A DNA stretch of 64,000 nt from Spirochaetia bacterium (GTDB lineage: Bacteria > Spirochaetota > Spirochaetia > Treponematales > Treponemataceae). The notes under the pieces are model-generated. The model saw only the letters and a program-made list of their open reading frames with translations. It made no database searches and was not told the DNA's origin. The position numbers and the translations under genes are program-made. This document shows positions 28,101 to 37,034 of this stretch, piece by piece. Location: NCBI GenBank assembly GCA_900767955.1, contig CAAGBC010000038.1:3001-67000 (forward strand), read 5' to 3'. Position 1 is the first letter of the stretch; each line of letters starts with the position of its first letter.

Positions 28101-28710
28101 CTTGTAACGCTTTTTGATTTATTAAATTCCGCAAGGAATCGTATTCCCAAGTTTCTACTTTTTGAATTTCATGGGAAGTTCTAAAACCATCAAAAAAATT
28201 TATAAAAGGAACTTTTGAATCTAAAGCAGCAAGATGACCAACTGGAGCTAAATCCATAATTTCCTGTGGATTTGAAAAACACAACATTGAAAAACCAGTA
28301 GGCCTACAAGCGTAAATATCACTTTGGTCACCAAAAATACTCAACGCGTGGGTTGCAATAGTTCGTGCAGAAACATAAAAAACTGCTGGCAATTGTTCCC
28401 CAGCGATTTTGTACATATTTGGAATCATCAACAGCAACCCTTGTGAAGCTGTAAAAGTAGTTGCTAAACTTCCTGCAGACAAAGCACCGTGAACTACACC
28501 TGCAGCGCCCGCTTCAGATTGCATTTCTATTAACTTTGGTACAGTATTAAAAATGTTTTTTTTATTTTGATTTGACCACTGATCAATTAAATCAGCCATT
28601 GCAGAAGACGGAGTAATTGGATAAATTCCTGAAAATTCAGAAAAAGCATAAGCCACATAAGCTGCAGCTTCGTTTCCGTCCATTGTTATTTTTTTTCGAT
28701 TAATTGCCAT
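25186..28710 (-). CDS. nifJ: Pyruvate:ferredoxin (flavodoxin) oxidoreductase
   Basis: Converts pyruvate and CoA to acetyl-CoA, CO2 and reduced ferredoxin; central to anaerobic fermentation. 1174 aa, one fused chain as in most bacterial enzymes. Domain I begins MDGNEAAAYVAYAFSEFSGI with YPITPSSAMAD. Two ferredoxin-type clusters follow (CIQCTMCSLVC and CSGCGVCVETC). The C-terminal TPP domain has GCSSIWGG, GDGWAYDIGFGGLDHV and NVFVFDTEMYSNTGGQ. The ATG is preceded by AAGGA, 6 nt away. It is monocistronic, with an AT-rich hairpin past the stop. No Rex palindrome is visible upstream. Confidence 0.96.
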   Translation of the reverse strand: MAINRKKITMDGNEAAAYVAYAFSEFSGIYPITPSSAMADLIDQWSNQNKKNIFNTVPKLIEMQSEAGAAGVVHGALSAGSLATTFTASQGLLLMIPNMYKIAGEQLPAVFYVSARTIATHALSIFGDQSDIYACRPTGFSMLCFSNPQEIMDLAPVGHLAALDSKVPFINFFDGFRTSHEIQKVETWEYDSLRNLINQKALQEFKTKALNPNHPVMQGSHENPDIYFQHREACNCAYNNVPKIVKKYMKKINCELGTDYDLFNYYGSPGAERIIIAMGSVCNVIEETIDYLLKQGEKVGLVKVRLYRPWYGQGLLDVIPKTVKKIAVLDKTKEVGALGEPLFVDVLSTLKQSQMKDCLIIGGRFGLSSKDTTSAQILAVYDELNKSNPKQRFTIGITDDVTNLSLNEKKYLVHTCPSEIYECKFWGIGGDGTVGANKDSIKIIGDYTENNVQGYFQYDSKKTNGITISHLRFGKVPIKSSYYVKKADFVACHSQSYILNKFNIIKEIKKDGILLLNTSWTDEELFEHIGQEDKNYLIQNNITVYKIDAVKIAQELKLGKYVNTILQSAFFYLTKIIPIEKAVALIKEKIIQKFSSKGIDVVNKNCNAVDLGIKNISKVKMELIQIQNETTNENQKPLYDRINFIEKLSLMEGDEIPVSAFMKNIDGRFELGGSAYEKRGIAEFVPEWDKNKCIQCTMCSLVCSHATIRPFLLSNEEVQNVPMNTKLIPAKNQKLKNYQFTISVSPLDCSGCGVCVETCPVGAIQMVPQESQKDMQNVFDYLRKNINKKLETSELPELMSSQFNQPLLEFSGACGGCAETVYAKLITQLFGEQMYIANATGCSSIWGGPGGVSPYTVNNISKKGPAWANSLFEDNAEFGLGIYLGQKHIRDNLIEKLEMLLKNTSSEQLKKAILDFITSKDKTKENIIPTENLIKELEKDSSELAEEILLQKDYLQKKSVWIFGGDGWAYDIGFGGLDHVLASKHNVNVFVFDTEMYSNTGGQSSKASNIGGVGQFSVAGKDVSKKNLAEMMMTYGYVYVAQVALGANPVHTIKVIKEAESYNGPSLIIAYSPCELHGIKGGMKQCQKVMKNAVKSGYWNLFSFNPELKAQGKNPFTLSSSIGDGSYRDFLSNETRYSKLLFENLQRGEYLFKKSENVSKANFERLMRLVDLYK

Positions 28711-28788
28711 ATTAAATCCTTACTTTTTGAATTAACTTTTTTAATCTCAAGTACAATCTAATATGGCATTTTGTAAAAAACTATAAAA

Positions 28789-29919
28789 TTATACTAAAAG
28801 TTGGCCTTTTTCCATTATTTTTTTTACTGAACCGTCTTCGTAATACAAATCGATTGTTGGATTTCTAACAACACCATCTAAGTGAATTAAACTTGGTGCA
28901 TCATTATCGTAATTTTCACCAATTGCAAAATGACAAGTTGTAAACGCTTTTTCATCTTCAAGCATATTTCCTGTAATTCTTGCTGCTGGATTTAAGCCAA
29001 TTCCTAATTCACCAATATTTCTTGCATTTCGTTTATAGATTTTTCCCATTCCTTCTGGAAGTTTGCCTTGTTTTTCTAATTCTAAAGCACGCTTTTCTGC
29101 TTCGGAAACAGTCTTTTTTAATCGAGCAGCTTCTTGCCCACCAGAAATATCCACCACAAAGCCTTTTTCTACAACACATTTAATTGGCGTTTCCAAAATG
29201 GAATCTCCGTCACTAAATGTCATTGAACCATCAAAAACAATTACGCCACTAGTTCCATCTGCACAAGCATAATTTTCTTCTGGAACTTTGTCAGAACCAT
29301 TACCGCAACCAACAACAGGACTAATAAAAACTTCACCAGCAGGAATATTCCCGCCACTTCCAGGTTTTGAAAAATCACCATCATCATTCAATAATTTTCT
29401 TCCCTTCACAGGAATAAAAACATCAGTTCCGCCTTCTGCTTTTACATGAATTGACTGAACATTTTCAAAACATTCTCCCAATTTTGAACAACGATTTGCA
29501 AGTTCGCAATAATCAATATTCACAGTGCGATTAAACATATCAGTTGTAATTCCAGGAGTCCAAACTGCACGCATTGATTTTTTTCCAGAAAGCAAATAAT
29601 CAAAAATGTGATTATAAGTTTCTCCGTTTTCATCTTTGTACGGATTTGCTGTTGCTTCTTTATCTTTTCCAAGTTTTACAGCAGAAACAGAAAAACAAAC
29701 ATCTGGATTTGTTTTTATTGCTTCAATTACTTCTATTTCCGCATTTTCAAATGATGTTTTTGAATTCTGAAAAATTAACACAGGTTTTGCATTAACTTTA
29801 TTACAAGCAAGATACAAATCTTGAGCAATATCATTTGTTTCTGGATTTGCAATAATTAAAACTCTTTCATCTTTTTTTATTTTACAAACATTTTCAACAA
29901 TATTTTCTGCTGGTGTCAT
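28789..29919 (-). CDS. M29-type aminopeptidase (AmpS/aminopeptidase T family)
   Basis: 376-aa metallo-aminopeptidase. It starts MTPAENIVENVCKIKKDERVLI, the family N-terminal pattern. Metal-ligand segments of M29 are present: GGNIPAGEVFISP, NIGELGIGLNPAARITG, CHFAIGENY and, near the end, HLDGVVRNPTIDLYYEDGS. Cytoplasmic, with no signal peptide. It releases N-terminal residues from peptides. It is separated by 78 nt from nifJ and divergent from rsmE, so it probably has its own promoter in 29920-30069. Confidence 0.85.
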   Translation of the reverse strand: MTPAENIVENVCKIKKDERVLIIANPETNDIAQDLYLACNKVNAKPVLIFQNSKTSFENAEIEVIEAIKTNPDVCFSVSAVKLGKDKEATANPYKDENGETYNHIFDYLLSGKKSMRAVWTPGITTDMFNRTVNIDYCELANRCSKLGECFENVQSIHVKAEGGTDVFIPVKGRKLLNDDGDFSKPGSGGNIPAGEVFISPVVGCGNGSDKVPEENYACADGTSGVIVFDGSMTFSDGDSILETPIKCVVEKGFVVDISGGQEAARLKKTVSEAEKRALELEKQGKLPEGMGKIYKRNARNIGELGIGLNPAARITGNMLEDEKAFTTCHFAIGENYDNDAPSLIHLDGVVRNPTIDLYYEDGSVKKIMEKGQLLV

Positions 29920-30069
29920 ATATTTTCCTATTTTTTATTTTTTTTAAAATTATATCTAAGTAAAATCAAAAGAACAAGTTTTTCATCCATCAATCATTAC
30001 AACAAATTTTACTTAAAACCTAGCAAAAAATATCTTGAATATAAGTCTTATAAGATTTATTATTTTTGA

Positions 30070-30807
30070 ATGAACATCTGCTTATTTTCTTCAGAAGAAA
30101 TTTCACTTCCCTTAAGTACAAAAGATGAACGAGGAAATCACTTAATAAAAATTCTTCACAAAAAAGAAGGCGACACTTTTTCCGCTGGAATTATTGGAAA
30201 TCAAGCAGGAACAGCAACTATTACAAAAATCCAAAACGACAATATTTATTTTGATTTTGTTCCAGAAACAGACGGAAAAAAATTATTTCCACTAAAAATG
30301 ATTATTGGATTTCCCCGTCCAATTCAATTAAAAAGATTACTTCGTGATATTGCAGCTTTAGGCGTTTCAGAAGTTCATCTTACAGGAACAGAACTTGGTG
30401 AAAAATCATATATGAAATCAAATCTTGCTGAACACGAAAATTCATATAAAATGTTGCTAGACGGAACTGTTCAAGCGGCAAGTACACATATTCCAGAATT
30501 AATAATTCACAAAACTTTATCAGATTGCATAAAAGCAATCACAACTTCATCAAACACACAACCGCTAAAACTTGCATTGGACAATATAAATCCCACAACA
30601 AGTTTAACAAAGGCGTTACAAAATAATAATTCACAAGAAATTATCGCTGCCATCGGAAGTGAACGAGGCTGGACAAACAAAGAACGAGATTTTCTTGAAC
30701 AAAACGGATTTATTCGCTGCGGAATGGGAAACAGAGTTATGCGAACAGAAACAGCTGCTACAGTTGCCGCTTCAATAATTTCTGCAAATTGTGGTTGGCT
30801 TGATTAA
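30070..30807 (+). CDS. rsmE: 16S rRNA m3U1498 methyltransferase
   Basis: SPOUT methyltransferase acting on 16S rRNA in the small subunit. 245 aa. An N-terminal PUA-like part contains GNHLIKILHKKEGD. The trefoil-knot end reads AAIGSERGWTNKERDFLEQN and then MGNRVMRTETAATVAASI, the RsmE signature. The middle AALGVSEVHLTGTELGEKSY is also typical. Downstream, 39 nt away, starts the HExxH protein; the series rsmE, two hypotheticals and rsmG all run on the plus strand and may be one transcription unit ending at 33182. Confidence 0.93.
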   Translation: MNICLFSSEEISLPLSTKDERGNHLIKILHKKEGDTFSAGIIGNQAGTATITKIQNDNIYFDFVPETDGKKLFPLKMIIGFPRPIQLKRLLRDIAALGVSEVHLTGTELGEKSYMKSNLAEHENSYKMLLDGTVQAASTHIPELIIHKTLSDCIKAITTSSNTQPLKLALDNINPTTSLTKALQNNNSQEIIAAIGSERGWTNKERDFLEQNGFIRCGMGNRVMRTETAATVAASIISANCGWLD

Positions 30808-30846
30808 AAACAAACAAAAATTGATATACAAAACAGGATAAAAAAA

Positions 30847-31662
30847 ATGGAAAACGAAAAAATTAAAGAAATTTTATTAGATATTGCACCAACAGAATTA
30901 GATTTTACAGTTACACAAACAGGAAAAGAAAGCAAACGCGTAAATGGACTATATCAGCCAGATACACACGAAATTCTTCTTCACAATAAAAATTTCAAAA
31001 CCGACAACCAATTAATTTACACAGCTGTTCACGAATACACACATCATTTAAACGCAGAAGATTTAATCAAAACAACAGGAAATCCTTCAACTCCTTACAA
31101 TGCAAAAGTTCACAACCAAGCATTTTGGGCAAGATTTAATACATTAATCACAATTGCAGAAGAAAAAGGCTATTACGGAATTGGAATTGACCAATCCCCA
31201 GAATTAACTGAATTAACTGAAAAAATAAAAAAAGAATACCTAGAAGCAAACGGAAAACTTATGCAAGAATTCGGAAAACTTCTTGCACAAGCTCATAAAT
31301 TATGCGAAGAAGCAAACATCAGATACGAAGATTACATCGACAGAGTTTTATGCCTTCCACGAAACACAGCAAAAGACATAAGAAAAGTTTCTTCCGTAGA
31401 AATCAATCCTGCAATCGGCTTTGACAATATGAAAGTAGTTGCATCAATTCGCAAAAAAGACGACCGTGCAGAAGCCGAAAATGAATTCCTTAATGGAAAA
31501 GGTCCTGTTACAGTCCGTGAAATGATGAGACAAAAAGCAGCCGCAACAAAATCCGATTCACCAAAGGAAAAATTAGAAAAAGAAAAATCACGCCTAGAAA
31601 AAACAATACATCAATTATCCCAACGCCTAGAATTTGTGGAGGAAACACTTGCTTCGTTGTAA
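30847..31662 (+). CDS. Conserved hypothetical with HExxH zinc motif, 271 aa
   Basis: A metalloprotease-like motif occurs in LIYTAVHEYTHHLN (H62, E63, H66), in the SprT/ImmA style of small zinc proteins. An N-terminal beta-hairpin-like segment (GLYQPDTHEILLHNKNF) fits. The second half is helical and ends in a coiled coil (KLEKEKSRLEKTIHQLSQRL). No signal peptide is present. I cannot name the substrate or family. The 3' end overlaps the start of the secreted protein gene by 14 nt, implying co-translation. Confidence 0.78.
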   Translation: MENEKIKEILLDIAPTELDFTVTQTGKESKRVNGLYQPDTHEILLHNKNFKTDNQLIYTAVHEYTHHLNAEDLIKTTGNPSTPYNAKVHNQAFWARFNTLITIAEEKGYYGIGIDQSPELTELTEKIKKEYLEANGKLMQEFGKLLAQAHKLCEEANIRYEDYIDRVLCLPRNTAKDIRKVSSVEINPAIGFDNMKVVASIRKKDDRAEAENEFLNGKGPVTVREMMRQKAAATKSDSPKEKLEKEKSRLEKTIHQLSQRLEFVEETLASL

Positions 31663-32497
31663 AAAATCTTTTTTTGTTATTTTATTATTTAGTTCATTTA
31701 ATGTATTTTCTCAAAGCATTTCAATGCCAACAATGCCAACAACAAGTTCAATTTCTTCCCCTGCAATGCCATCGTTATCAACGCCTACCCTTGGGGGAAA
31801 ATTTTATACTCCTGGTGCAAAATTAAAAAAAGCTGAACCAGTTCAACAAAGTGCAACACAAAATACAGAAGTGACTACAAACACAACAAAGCAAACAAAT
31901 AAAACAAATGATATTTTATCAAGAATTTCTGCGCAAGATTTATCTTCACTAGAAGACACAGGAATGTTTAATTCAATTTATGGATTATTAAATAACAAAT
32001 CCACAAACCAATTGCAAATTCACGATGAACAAATACTTTCACAAATTCTTACAGAATTAAACGAATTAAAGGAAATTACAAAAAATCAGACAAATCAAAA
32101 TGTCTCTTACAAAAATATAAACCAACAAAACAGTCCAAAGATTTTACGATTTTATATAAATGGGCAAAATATTCTAAACACTTGCCGAACAATCTTTTTT
32201 AGCAAAAAAGAAAAAGACGGAACATTTCTTTTGACTGGTGACAGAAAATTTTCTATTCAAAATAAACCAAGAGATGAAACATTTTACTTTTTATTCAAGC
32301 CAAATCAAAAAAATGGAACAACAACTGAATACGATGTTATACCAAATTTAATACAAGATTCTACAAATGAAGAATCTATTCTTTTTAATTTTACAAAAGA
32401 AGAACCACTTGCTGCTACAAAAACAGGAAATTTAATTTCCGTAAAAACAAAAGCATCAAACTTTAATGTAGATTTATTGCTTGATATTGGAGAATAA
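31649..32497 (+). CDS. Secreted hypothetical protein, 282 aa (TTG start)
   Basis: GGAGG at 31638-31642 stands 6 nt before TTG at 31649, and this decides the start. The further-upstream TTG at 31634 would overlap that ribosome site. The resulting N-terminus MLRCKKSFFVILLFSSFNVF is a signal peptide. A Ser/Thr/Pro-rich stretch (MPTMPTTSSISSPAMPSL) and Thr/Asn-rich low complexity follow. A helical segment and a beta-rich C-terminal domain (PKILRFYINGQNILN and onward) complete it. Family unrecognised. It overlaps the HExxH gene by 14 nt and ends 1 nt before rsmG's ATG. Confidence 0.75.
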   Translation: MLRCKKSFFVILLFSSFNVFSQSISMPTMPTTSSISSPAMPSLSTPTLGGKFYTPGAKLKKAEPVQQSATQNTEVTTNTTKQTNKTNDILSRISAQDLSSLEDTGMFNSIYGLLNNKSTNQLQIHDEQILSQILTELNELKEITKNQTNQNVSYKNINQQNSPKILRFYINGQNILNTCRTIFFSKKEKDGTFLLTGDRKFSIQNKPRDETFYFLFKPNQKNGTTTEYDVIPNLIQDSTNEESILFNFTKEEPLAATKTGNLISVKTKASNFNVDLLLDIGE

Positions 32498-32498
32498 A

Positions 32499-33182
32499 AT
32501 GAGCAACAAAAACCAAAAGCTAATTCAAGGTTTACAACAAATAGGTTTTGAACAAAATTCCATTTCACCACTTGTAGAAAAAATGGAAAAATATATCAAT
32601 GAATTAATTTTATTCAATTCTGCATATAATCTAGTAAATACTAGCGATTATCAAGAAATTGTTATTCGCCATATTTTAGACAGTCTTGCCGCAGTTCCTG
32701 TAATAAAAACTTTGGCTCAAGAATTAAACACACCAACAATTTCTATTGGAGATATTGGTTCTGGTGGCGGATTACCTGGAATTCCTTTGGCAGCAGCACT
32801 TCCTGAATACAAATTTTCCCTTGTGGAACGCATGGATAAACGATGCGCATTCTTGGAAAATGAAAAAGCCATTTTAGGATTAACAAATCTCACAGTAATA
32901 AAATCAGAAGCAGAAAAAATTCCGCCAGAAACTTTTGACATTACAACTTTTAGAGCTTTTAGACCTTTAGACAAAAAAATTACAAATGCCTTAATTTCAT
33001 TAACAAAAACTGGTGGATACTTGGCCGCTTACAAAGCAAAATTATCAAGCATAAAAACAGAAATGGAAAGTATAAAAGACATTATTCCAGAATATGAAAT
33101 AAAAAAAATATCCGTTCCCTTTTTAACTGAATCAACTGAAGAAAAAGAAAGAGAACGGAATATCGTAGTTGTAAAAAAATAA
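32499..33182 (+). CDS. rsmG: 16S rRNA m7G527 methyltransferase
   Basis: SAM-dependent methyltransferase (GidB) that modifies G527 of 16S rRNA. The start MSNKNQKLIQG has GGAG 6 nt upstream, preferred to the ATT/TTG extension. 227 aa. Motifs are NLVNTSDYQEIVIRHILDSL, the SAM loop ISIGDIGSGGGLPGIPLA, and LVERMDKRCAFLENE. The C-terminus ends EERNIVVVKK in type. It follows the secreted protein gene by 1 nt and converges with the TPR gene, whose stop abuts its own at 33182/33183, leaving no room for a terminator. Confidence 0.95.
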   Translation: MSNKNQKLIQGLQQIGFEQNSISPLVEKMEKYINELILFNSAYNLVNTSDYQEIVIRHILDSLAAVPVIKTLAQELNTPTISIGDIGSGGGLPGIPLAAALPEYKFSLVERMDKRCAFLENEKAILGLTNLTVIKSEAEKIPPETFDITTFRAFRPLDKKITNALISLTKTGGYLAAYKAKLSSIKTEMESIKDIIPEYEIKKISVPFLTESTEEKERERNIVVVKK

Positions 33183-34535
33183 TTAGTTTACATCAAGGCG
33201 TTTCAAAACTGCCACAAGTTTATTTTTTTCAATCAAGTCTATTGGACGACCTTCGACATATTTATGTGACTCATCAGTAAAAGTTCCTGCAGTAACACAG
33301 AAGCCTCTTTCACATTTTATATCACGCATTTTTGAATGGAAGTCTCTAACATATAATTCGCCAACGGCACCTGTGCTGCGGAAAAAGCGGAACAACTCTG
33401 TATCTTCCCATTTTGCAGATTCAACAGTACACAAAACTTCAATACTTTCTGCAGCAACAGAAATATCTTCAATTTTTACAAAGGCATCTTTGTAATATCC
33501 AGAAACAAATTTTCTACACAATGCAACAAAATCACTTGTTCCAGACATAATATACGCTTGCAAATTAGCATTTTGATTTAATTCTTGATAACGCTGAATT
33601 AAGCTATTTACATCTTTGTAGTTTGGAACAGTTGCTTGAATTTGGCGCAAATATGTAAGCGCTTTTGAAATATCATGCTTTGCAATATAAACATTTGCCA
33701 ATTTATAACAAATACTTGTTTTTATATCCTTTGGAATGTTTTCCAACTTATTAGCAATTTCATAATCTTGAATAGCTTTATCATATTGATTCTGTTTTTC
33801 ATGAATTGAACCTGCCGCTAAACAAGATTGTGCACCATAAATTGGATCAGGGCGTAAATGAACAAAGATTTTTATAGCTTTATCACTTAAACCTGTTTCT
33901 TCCATAGCAGAAGCCATATAAAACATTGCTTCTTTATTTTCTGGAGAAACATCTAATACTCTTTTTAGATATGTTAATGCTTCACGATATTTTTTTGCAT
34001 TATAAAGTGAATATGCTAAAGGTTCATATACTTCTACAGAATCAGGATTAATTGTCAAAGCTCGCTTTAAGCATAGAATTGATTTATCAAATTCCTTTTT
34101 TTCAAAGAATATTTTACCTAAATACAAATTGCCTTCAAAACTTTTAGGATTATCTCTTAAAATTTCAACAAAGGAACGACCAGATTCATCATAATGCGCT
34201 GTTTTATATGCACAAATTCCAAAACGCAAAATAACATTGTTTCTGTCAATTCCAGTGTGCATTTTTGATAAATTAAATAATGTATTATACAAAGGATATG
34301 CTTTTTCATAATCTTTTTCTGAATAATAAACATCAGAAAGAGCTGTAAGTGCAGAAATATTATGAGGGTCTTGAGATAATTTTTTTGTACATTCTTTTAC
34401 AATAACACTTTTATTTTTTGGTAAACTACCCTTGTTTGTTTGGATTCCTTTACTTTTTCTACTTGTAACTGCCATTAATACAATAATTAAAACAGCTGCA
34501 ATAATTACTGCTAAAAGAATAGAAATTAAACTCAT
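33183..34535 (-). CDS. Membrane-anchored TPR protein, 450 aa
   Basis: A single N-terminal transmembrane anchor (residues 2-25) precedes consecutive tetratricopeptide repeats from about 60 to 310. Examples are ALTALSDVYYSEKDYEKAYP, GNLYLGKIFFEKKEFDKSIL and AYSLYNAKKYREALTYLKRV. The last 130 residues form a different domain (DFVALCRKFVSGYYKDAFVK, with beta strands and the Cys motif IKCERGFCV). Of two consecutive ATGs, the second has better spacing to AGAGG. The function is likely protein-protein scaffolding at the inner membrane. It looks like a treponemal conserved TPR protein. Confidence 0.85.
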   Translation of the reverse strand: MSLISILLAVIIAAVLIIVLMAVTSRKSKGIQTNKGSLPKNKSVIVKECTKKLSQDPHNISALTALSDVYYSEKDYEKAYPLYNTLFNLSKMHTGIDRNNVILRFGICAYKTAHYDESGRSFVEILRDNPKSFEGNLYLGKIFFEKKEFDKSILCLKRALTINPDSVEVYEPLAYSLYNAKKYREALTYLKRVLDVSPENKEAMFYMASAMEETGLSDKAIKIFVHLRPDPIYGAQSCLAAGSIHEKQNQYDKAIQDYEIANKLENIPKDIKTSICYKLANVYIAKHDISKALTYLRQIQATVPNYKDVNSLIQRYQELNQNANLQAYIMSGTSDFVALCRKFVSGYYKDAFVKIEDISVAAESIEVLCTVESAKWEDTELFRFFRSTGAVGELYVRDFHSKMRDIKCERGFCVTAGTFTDESHKYVEGRPIDLIEKNKLVAVLKRLDVN

Positions 34536-34734
34536 CATTACCTCTCATAAAAAGTTAATGAATAAAACATCAGTTTTAGGGATTAACTTTTTCGTTGTTT
34601 CATAATGAATATAAGAAACAACAGTATATATTTTAGTTTGCAACGCAAACTATTAAAAATAAAAATTGACGATATTTTAGTCAGTTTTTATCTTATACTC
34701 CGTATAACTTCATTAAATAATTTTATTTTGCACA

Positions 34735-35904
34735 TTATTTTTTTAAGCTTTTTACCATTTCTGCAATTTTTGAAACAGCAATTTTTATTTTTTCAATATC
34801 GGTAGCATAACAACAGCGAATAAATCCTTCACCACCAGCACCAAAAGCTGTTCCTGGAACTACAGCTACATTATATTCTTCAATAAGTTTTGTAGCAAAT
34901 TCTTCACTGGAAATTCCTGTAGAACGAATATCTGGGAACATATAAAATGCTCCTTCTGGCTCAACAACAGGCAATCCCATTTCCATAAAAGCTTTGTACA
35001 TATAATTACGACGCTGCTGATAACTTACACGCATTTTTTCAACTTCATTCCAGCCGTTACGCAAACCTTCCATAGCAGCATATTGGCTAAAAATCGGAGC
35101 ACAAATTGTTGCATACTGATGTAATTTGAAACATTGTGCTACTAAATCTTCAGGAGCAGCAACATAACCAATACGCCAACCAGTCATAGCAAAAGATTTT
35201 GAAAAACCATTCAAAATGATTGTATAATCTTTCATTCCTGGGAAACTTCCGATTGAAGTATGTTTGTATTCGTCGTAAACAAGTTCTGAATAAATTTCGT
35301 CACTAACACACCAAAGCTGATGTTTTTTTACAACTTCTGCAATTTTAGCTAATTCATCAGCAGGACACATTTTTCCAGTAGGATTACTTGGTGAACAGAA
35401 CATTAAAGCTTTTGTATTTGGTGTAATAACTTTTTCAATTTCTTCTGCAGTAGGATAAAATCCAGTTACACTTGTATCAAGATGAATTACTTTTGCATCA
35501 CACAAAGTTGTCAAAGGCTGGTAAGAAACATAACAAGGTTCACAAACAATAATTTCATCCCCAGGATTCAAAATTGAACGAAGAATAATATCAACAGCTT
35601 CTGAAGCTCCAACTGTAACAAGAATTTCGTTCTTTGGATTATAGTGCAAACCGTATTTTACAAGATATTTTGCAATTTCTTCACGAAGTTCTAACAAACC
35701 CCAGTTTGATGTATATGAAGTATGACCTTTTTCTATGTGATAAAATGCTTCTTCACGCATTACCCAAGGAGTTGCAAAATCTGGTTCACCAACACCAAGT
35801 GTAATAATATCGTCTCTTCCAATTACTAAATCAAAAAACTTACGAATTGCAGATGGAGGTGTTTCCATCATTTTTTTTGAAAATCTATCTTCACGCGTAT
35901 TCAT
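34735..35904 (-). CDS. Class I/II aminotransferase (AspC/PatA-like)
   Basis: PLP-dependent transaminase, fold type I, 389 aa. Features are LGVGEPDFATPW, VTVGASEAVDIILRSIL, CSPSNPTGKMC, VSDEIYSELVY, the PLP Lys in NGFSKSFAMTGWRIGY and GEGFIRCCYAT near the end. The substrate could be aspartate, aromatic amino acids or N-acetyl-diaminopimelate; the family cannot be resolved further. Its ATG overlaps the stop of the Lrp-type regulator gene by one base (TAATG), so the two are translated together and the regulator may control amino-acid use. Confidence 0.9.
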   Translation of the reverse strand: MNTREDRFSKKMMETPPSAIRKFFDLVIGRDDIITLGVGEPDFATPWVMREEAFYHIEKGHTSYTSNWGLLELREEIAKYLVKYGLHYNPKNEILVTVGASEAVDIILRSILNPGDEIIVCEPCYVSYQPLTTLCDAKVIHLDTSVTGFYPTAEEIEKVITPNTKALMFCSPSNPTGKMCPADELAKIAEVVKKHQLWCVSDEIYSELVYDEYKHTSIGSFPGMKDYTIILNGFSKSFAMTGWRIGYVAAPEDLVAQCFKLHQYATICAPIFSQYAAMEGLRNGWNEVEKMRVSYQQRRNYMYKAFMEMGLPVVEPEGAFYMFPDIRSTGISSEEFATKLIEEYNVAVVPGTAFGAGGEGFIRCCYATDIEKIKIAVSKIAEMVKSLKK

Positions 35905-36389
35905 TATGCAGTAACTCCTTCTCTGTTATCTCTGTCTTGTTCAACATAAACAATGTCATTTTCTTTGTAAGTTTTAAGAATAAAACTTGTTTTTGTACCA
36001 CGAACACCATCAAGTGTTGAAAGTTTATTTGAGACAAAAGAAGCAACTTCTTGTAATGAATCACCTTCTATAATGACTTTTAAATCATAACCACCGCTCA
36101 TTAAATACAATGAACGCACTTGTGGAAAACGATATATTCTATCAGCAAGAGCATCAAATCCATGTTCGCGTTCTGGAACAACTTGGATTTCAATTTCTGC
36201 ACAAACTTTTTCTTTTGTTTCTTTAATTTTTTCTGGATTTACTATGGCCGCGTATTTTAAAATAATTCCTTCATCTTCAAAAGATTTGATTATCGCCTGC
36301 ACTTCTTCAGGTGTTTTTTTTGTCATAGCTGCAATATCTTCCACAGATAAACGCGCATTTTGACGCAATAAATCAAGGATTTCGTCCAT
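35904..36389 (-). CDS. Lrp/AsnC-family transcriptional regulator
   Basis: The chosen start MDEILDLLRQNARLS (161 aa) has GGGGGA 6-7 nt upstream; the 24-codon extension has no such site. An N-terminal helix-turn-helix (RLSVEDIAAMTKKTPEEVQA) is followed by an RAM/AsnC ligand domain (CAEIEIQVVPEREHGFDALA, then VRSLYLMSGGYDLKVIIEG). Such regulators sense amino acids as octamers. It overlaps the aminotransferase gene by 1 bp, so control of that operon, including itself, is likely. A promoter should lie in 36390-36549, divergent from the 142-aa gene. Confidence 0.88.
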   Translation of the reverse strand: MDEILDLLRQNARLSVEDIAAMTKKTPEEVQAIIKSFEDEGIILKYAAIVNPEKIKETKEKVCAEIEIQVVPEREHGFDALADRIYRFPQVRSLYLMSGGYDLKVIIEGDSLQEVASFVSNKLSTLDGVRGTKTSFILKTYKENDIVYVEQDRDNREGVTA

Positions 36390-36549
36390 AAGTATTCCCC
36401 CATACATTTTTATATACGAATTGTAATACACTATGTTATCCGATTTAACGCATTTCTTCAATGATTTTTTTTATTGTGTTTTTTTTATTGCCGATTTACA
36501 CGCAAAAAACTATTTTCAAAGTAGATATAAAAAACGGAGGTATTAAAAA

Positions 36550-36978
36550 ATGAAAAAAGTAGCAATGATTTTACTAACTTCATTATTGTGTCTAAGTGTA
36601 TTCGCTAAAGACAAAAAATTAGATTTGGGACAAGACCAAGCAAACCCCGATGATTACTTCAACCCAGATCCAGGAGCTTACATCATCGATACAGACTCCA
36701 TTCCAGGAAGTTTTAGAGATGAAATTGACTTTATCAATCTATCTGAAGATTCACAAATTACTTTCCTTGTATATGCAAGTAATTCACTTACAGAAGATTG
36801 GGTACAAGTTGGAGCGGTTCACTTAGACGATTATGGTGACGATGGCGAAGTTGAGTCAGAAATTCCCAACAGTCTTTACACCTTTAGATATTTCAAAGTC
36901 GAACCAACAAATGAAAACAAATATTACTACGATACATCAAAATCCTTTGGTGACCTAATTATAAAAGTAAAATCATAA
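36550..36978 (+). CDS. Secreted hypothetical protein, 142 aa
   Basis: A strong ribosome site (GGAGG, 7 nt before ATG) and a signal peptide (MKKVAMILLTSLLCLSVFA). The mature part is short, acidic and probably beta-sandwich-like: ITFLVYASNSLTEDWVQVGA, then SLYTFRYFKVEPTNENKYYY. No known family. It is monocistronic, between the Lrp-aminotransferase operon and metH, with a bidirectional terminator after it. It may be a small periplasmic or surface protein. Confidence 0.75.
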   Translation: MKKVAMILLTSLLCLSVFAKDKKLDLGQDQANPDDYFNPDPGAYIIDTDSIPGSFRDEIDFINLSEDSQITFLVYASNSLTEDWVQVGAVHLDDYGDDGEVESEIPNSLYTFRYFKVEPTNENKYYYDTSKSFGDLIIKVKS

Positions 36979-36992
36979 CAAAAAGTATTTTT

Positions 36993-37031
36993 GGTTTTAG
37001 GGCAAGTTTACCCCTTTATTGCCCTAAAACC
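36993..37031. terminator. Bidirectional terminator between the 142-aa gene and metH
   Basis: A perfect 13-bp stem, GGTTTTAGGGCAA (36993-37005) with TTGCCCTAAAACC (37019-37031), sits between convergent stops. Confidence 0.85.
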
Positions 37032-37034
37032 ATC

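Noticed and set aside
28711..28788. Rex operator upstream of nifJ
   Set aside because: No TGTGAA/TTCACA palindrome can be found there, though PFOR genes are often redox-controlled.
31634..31648. TTG at 31634 as start of the 282-aa secreted protein
   Set aside because: The GGAGG at 31638-31642 is downstream of it and spaced correctly for the TTG at 31649.
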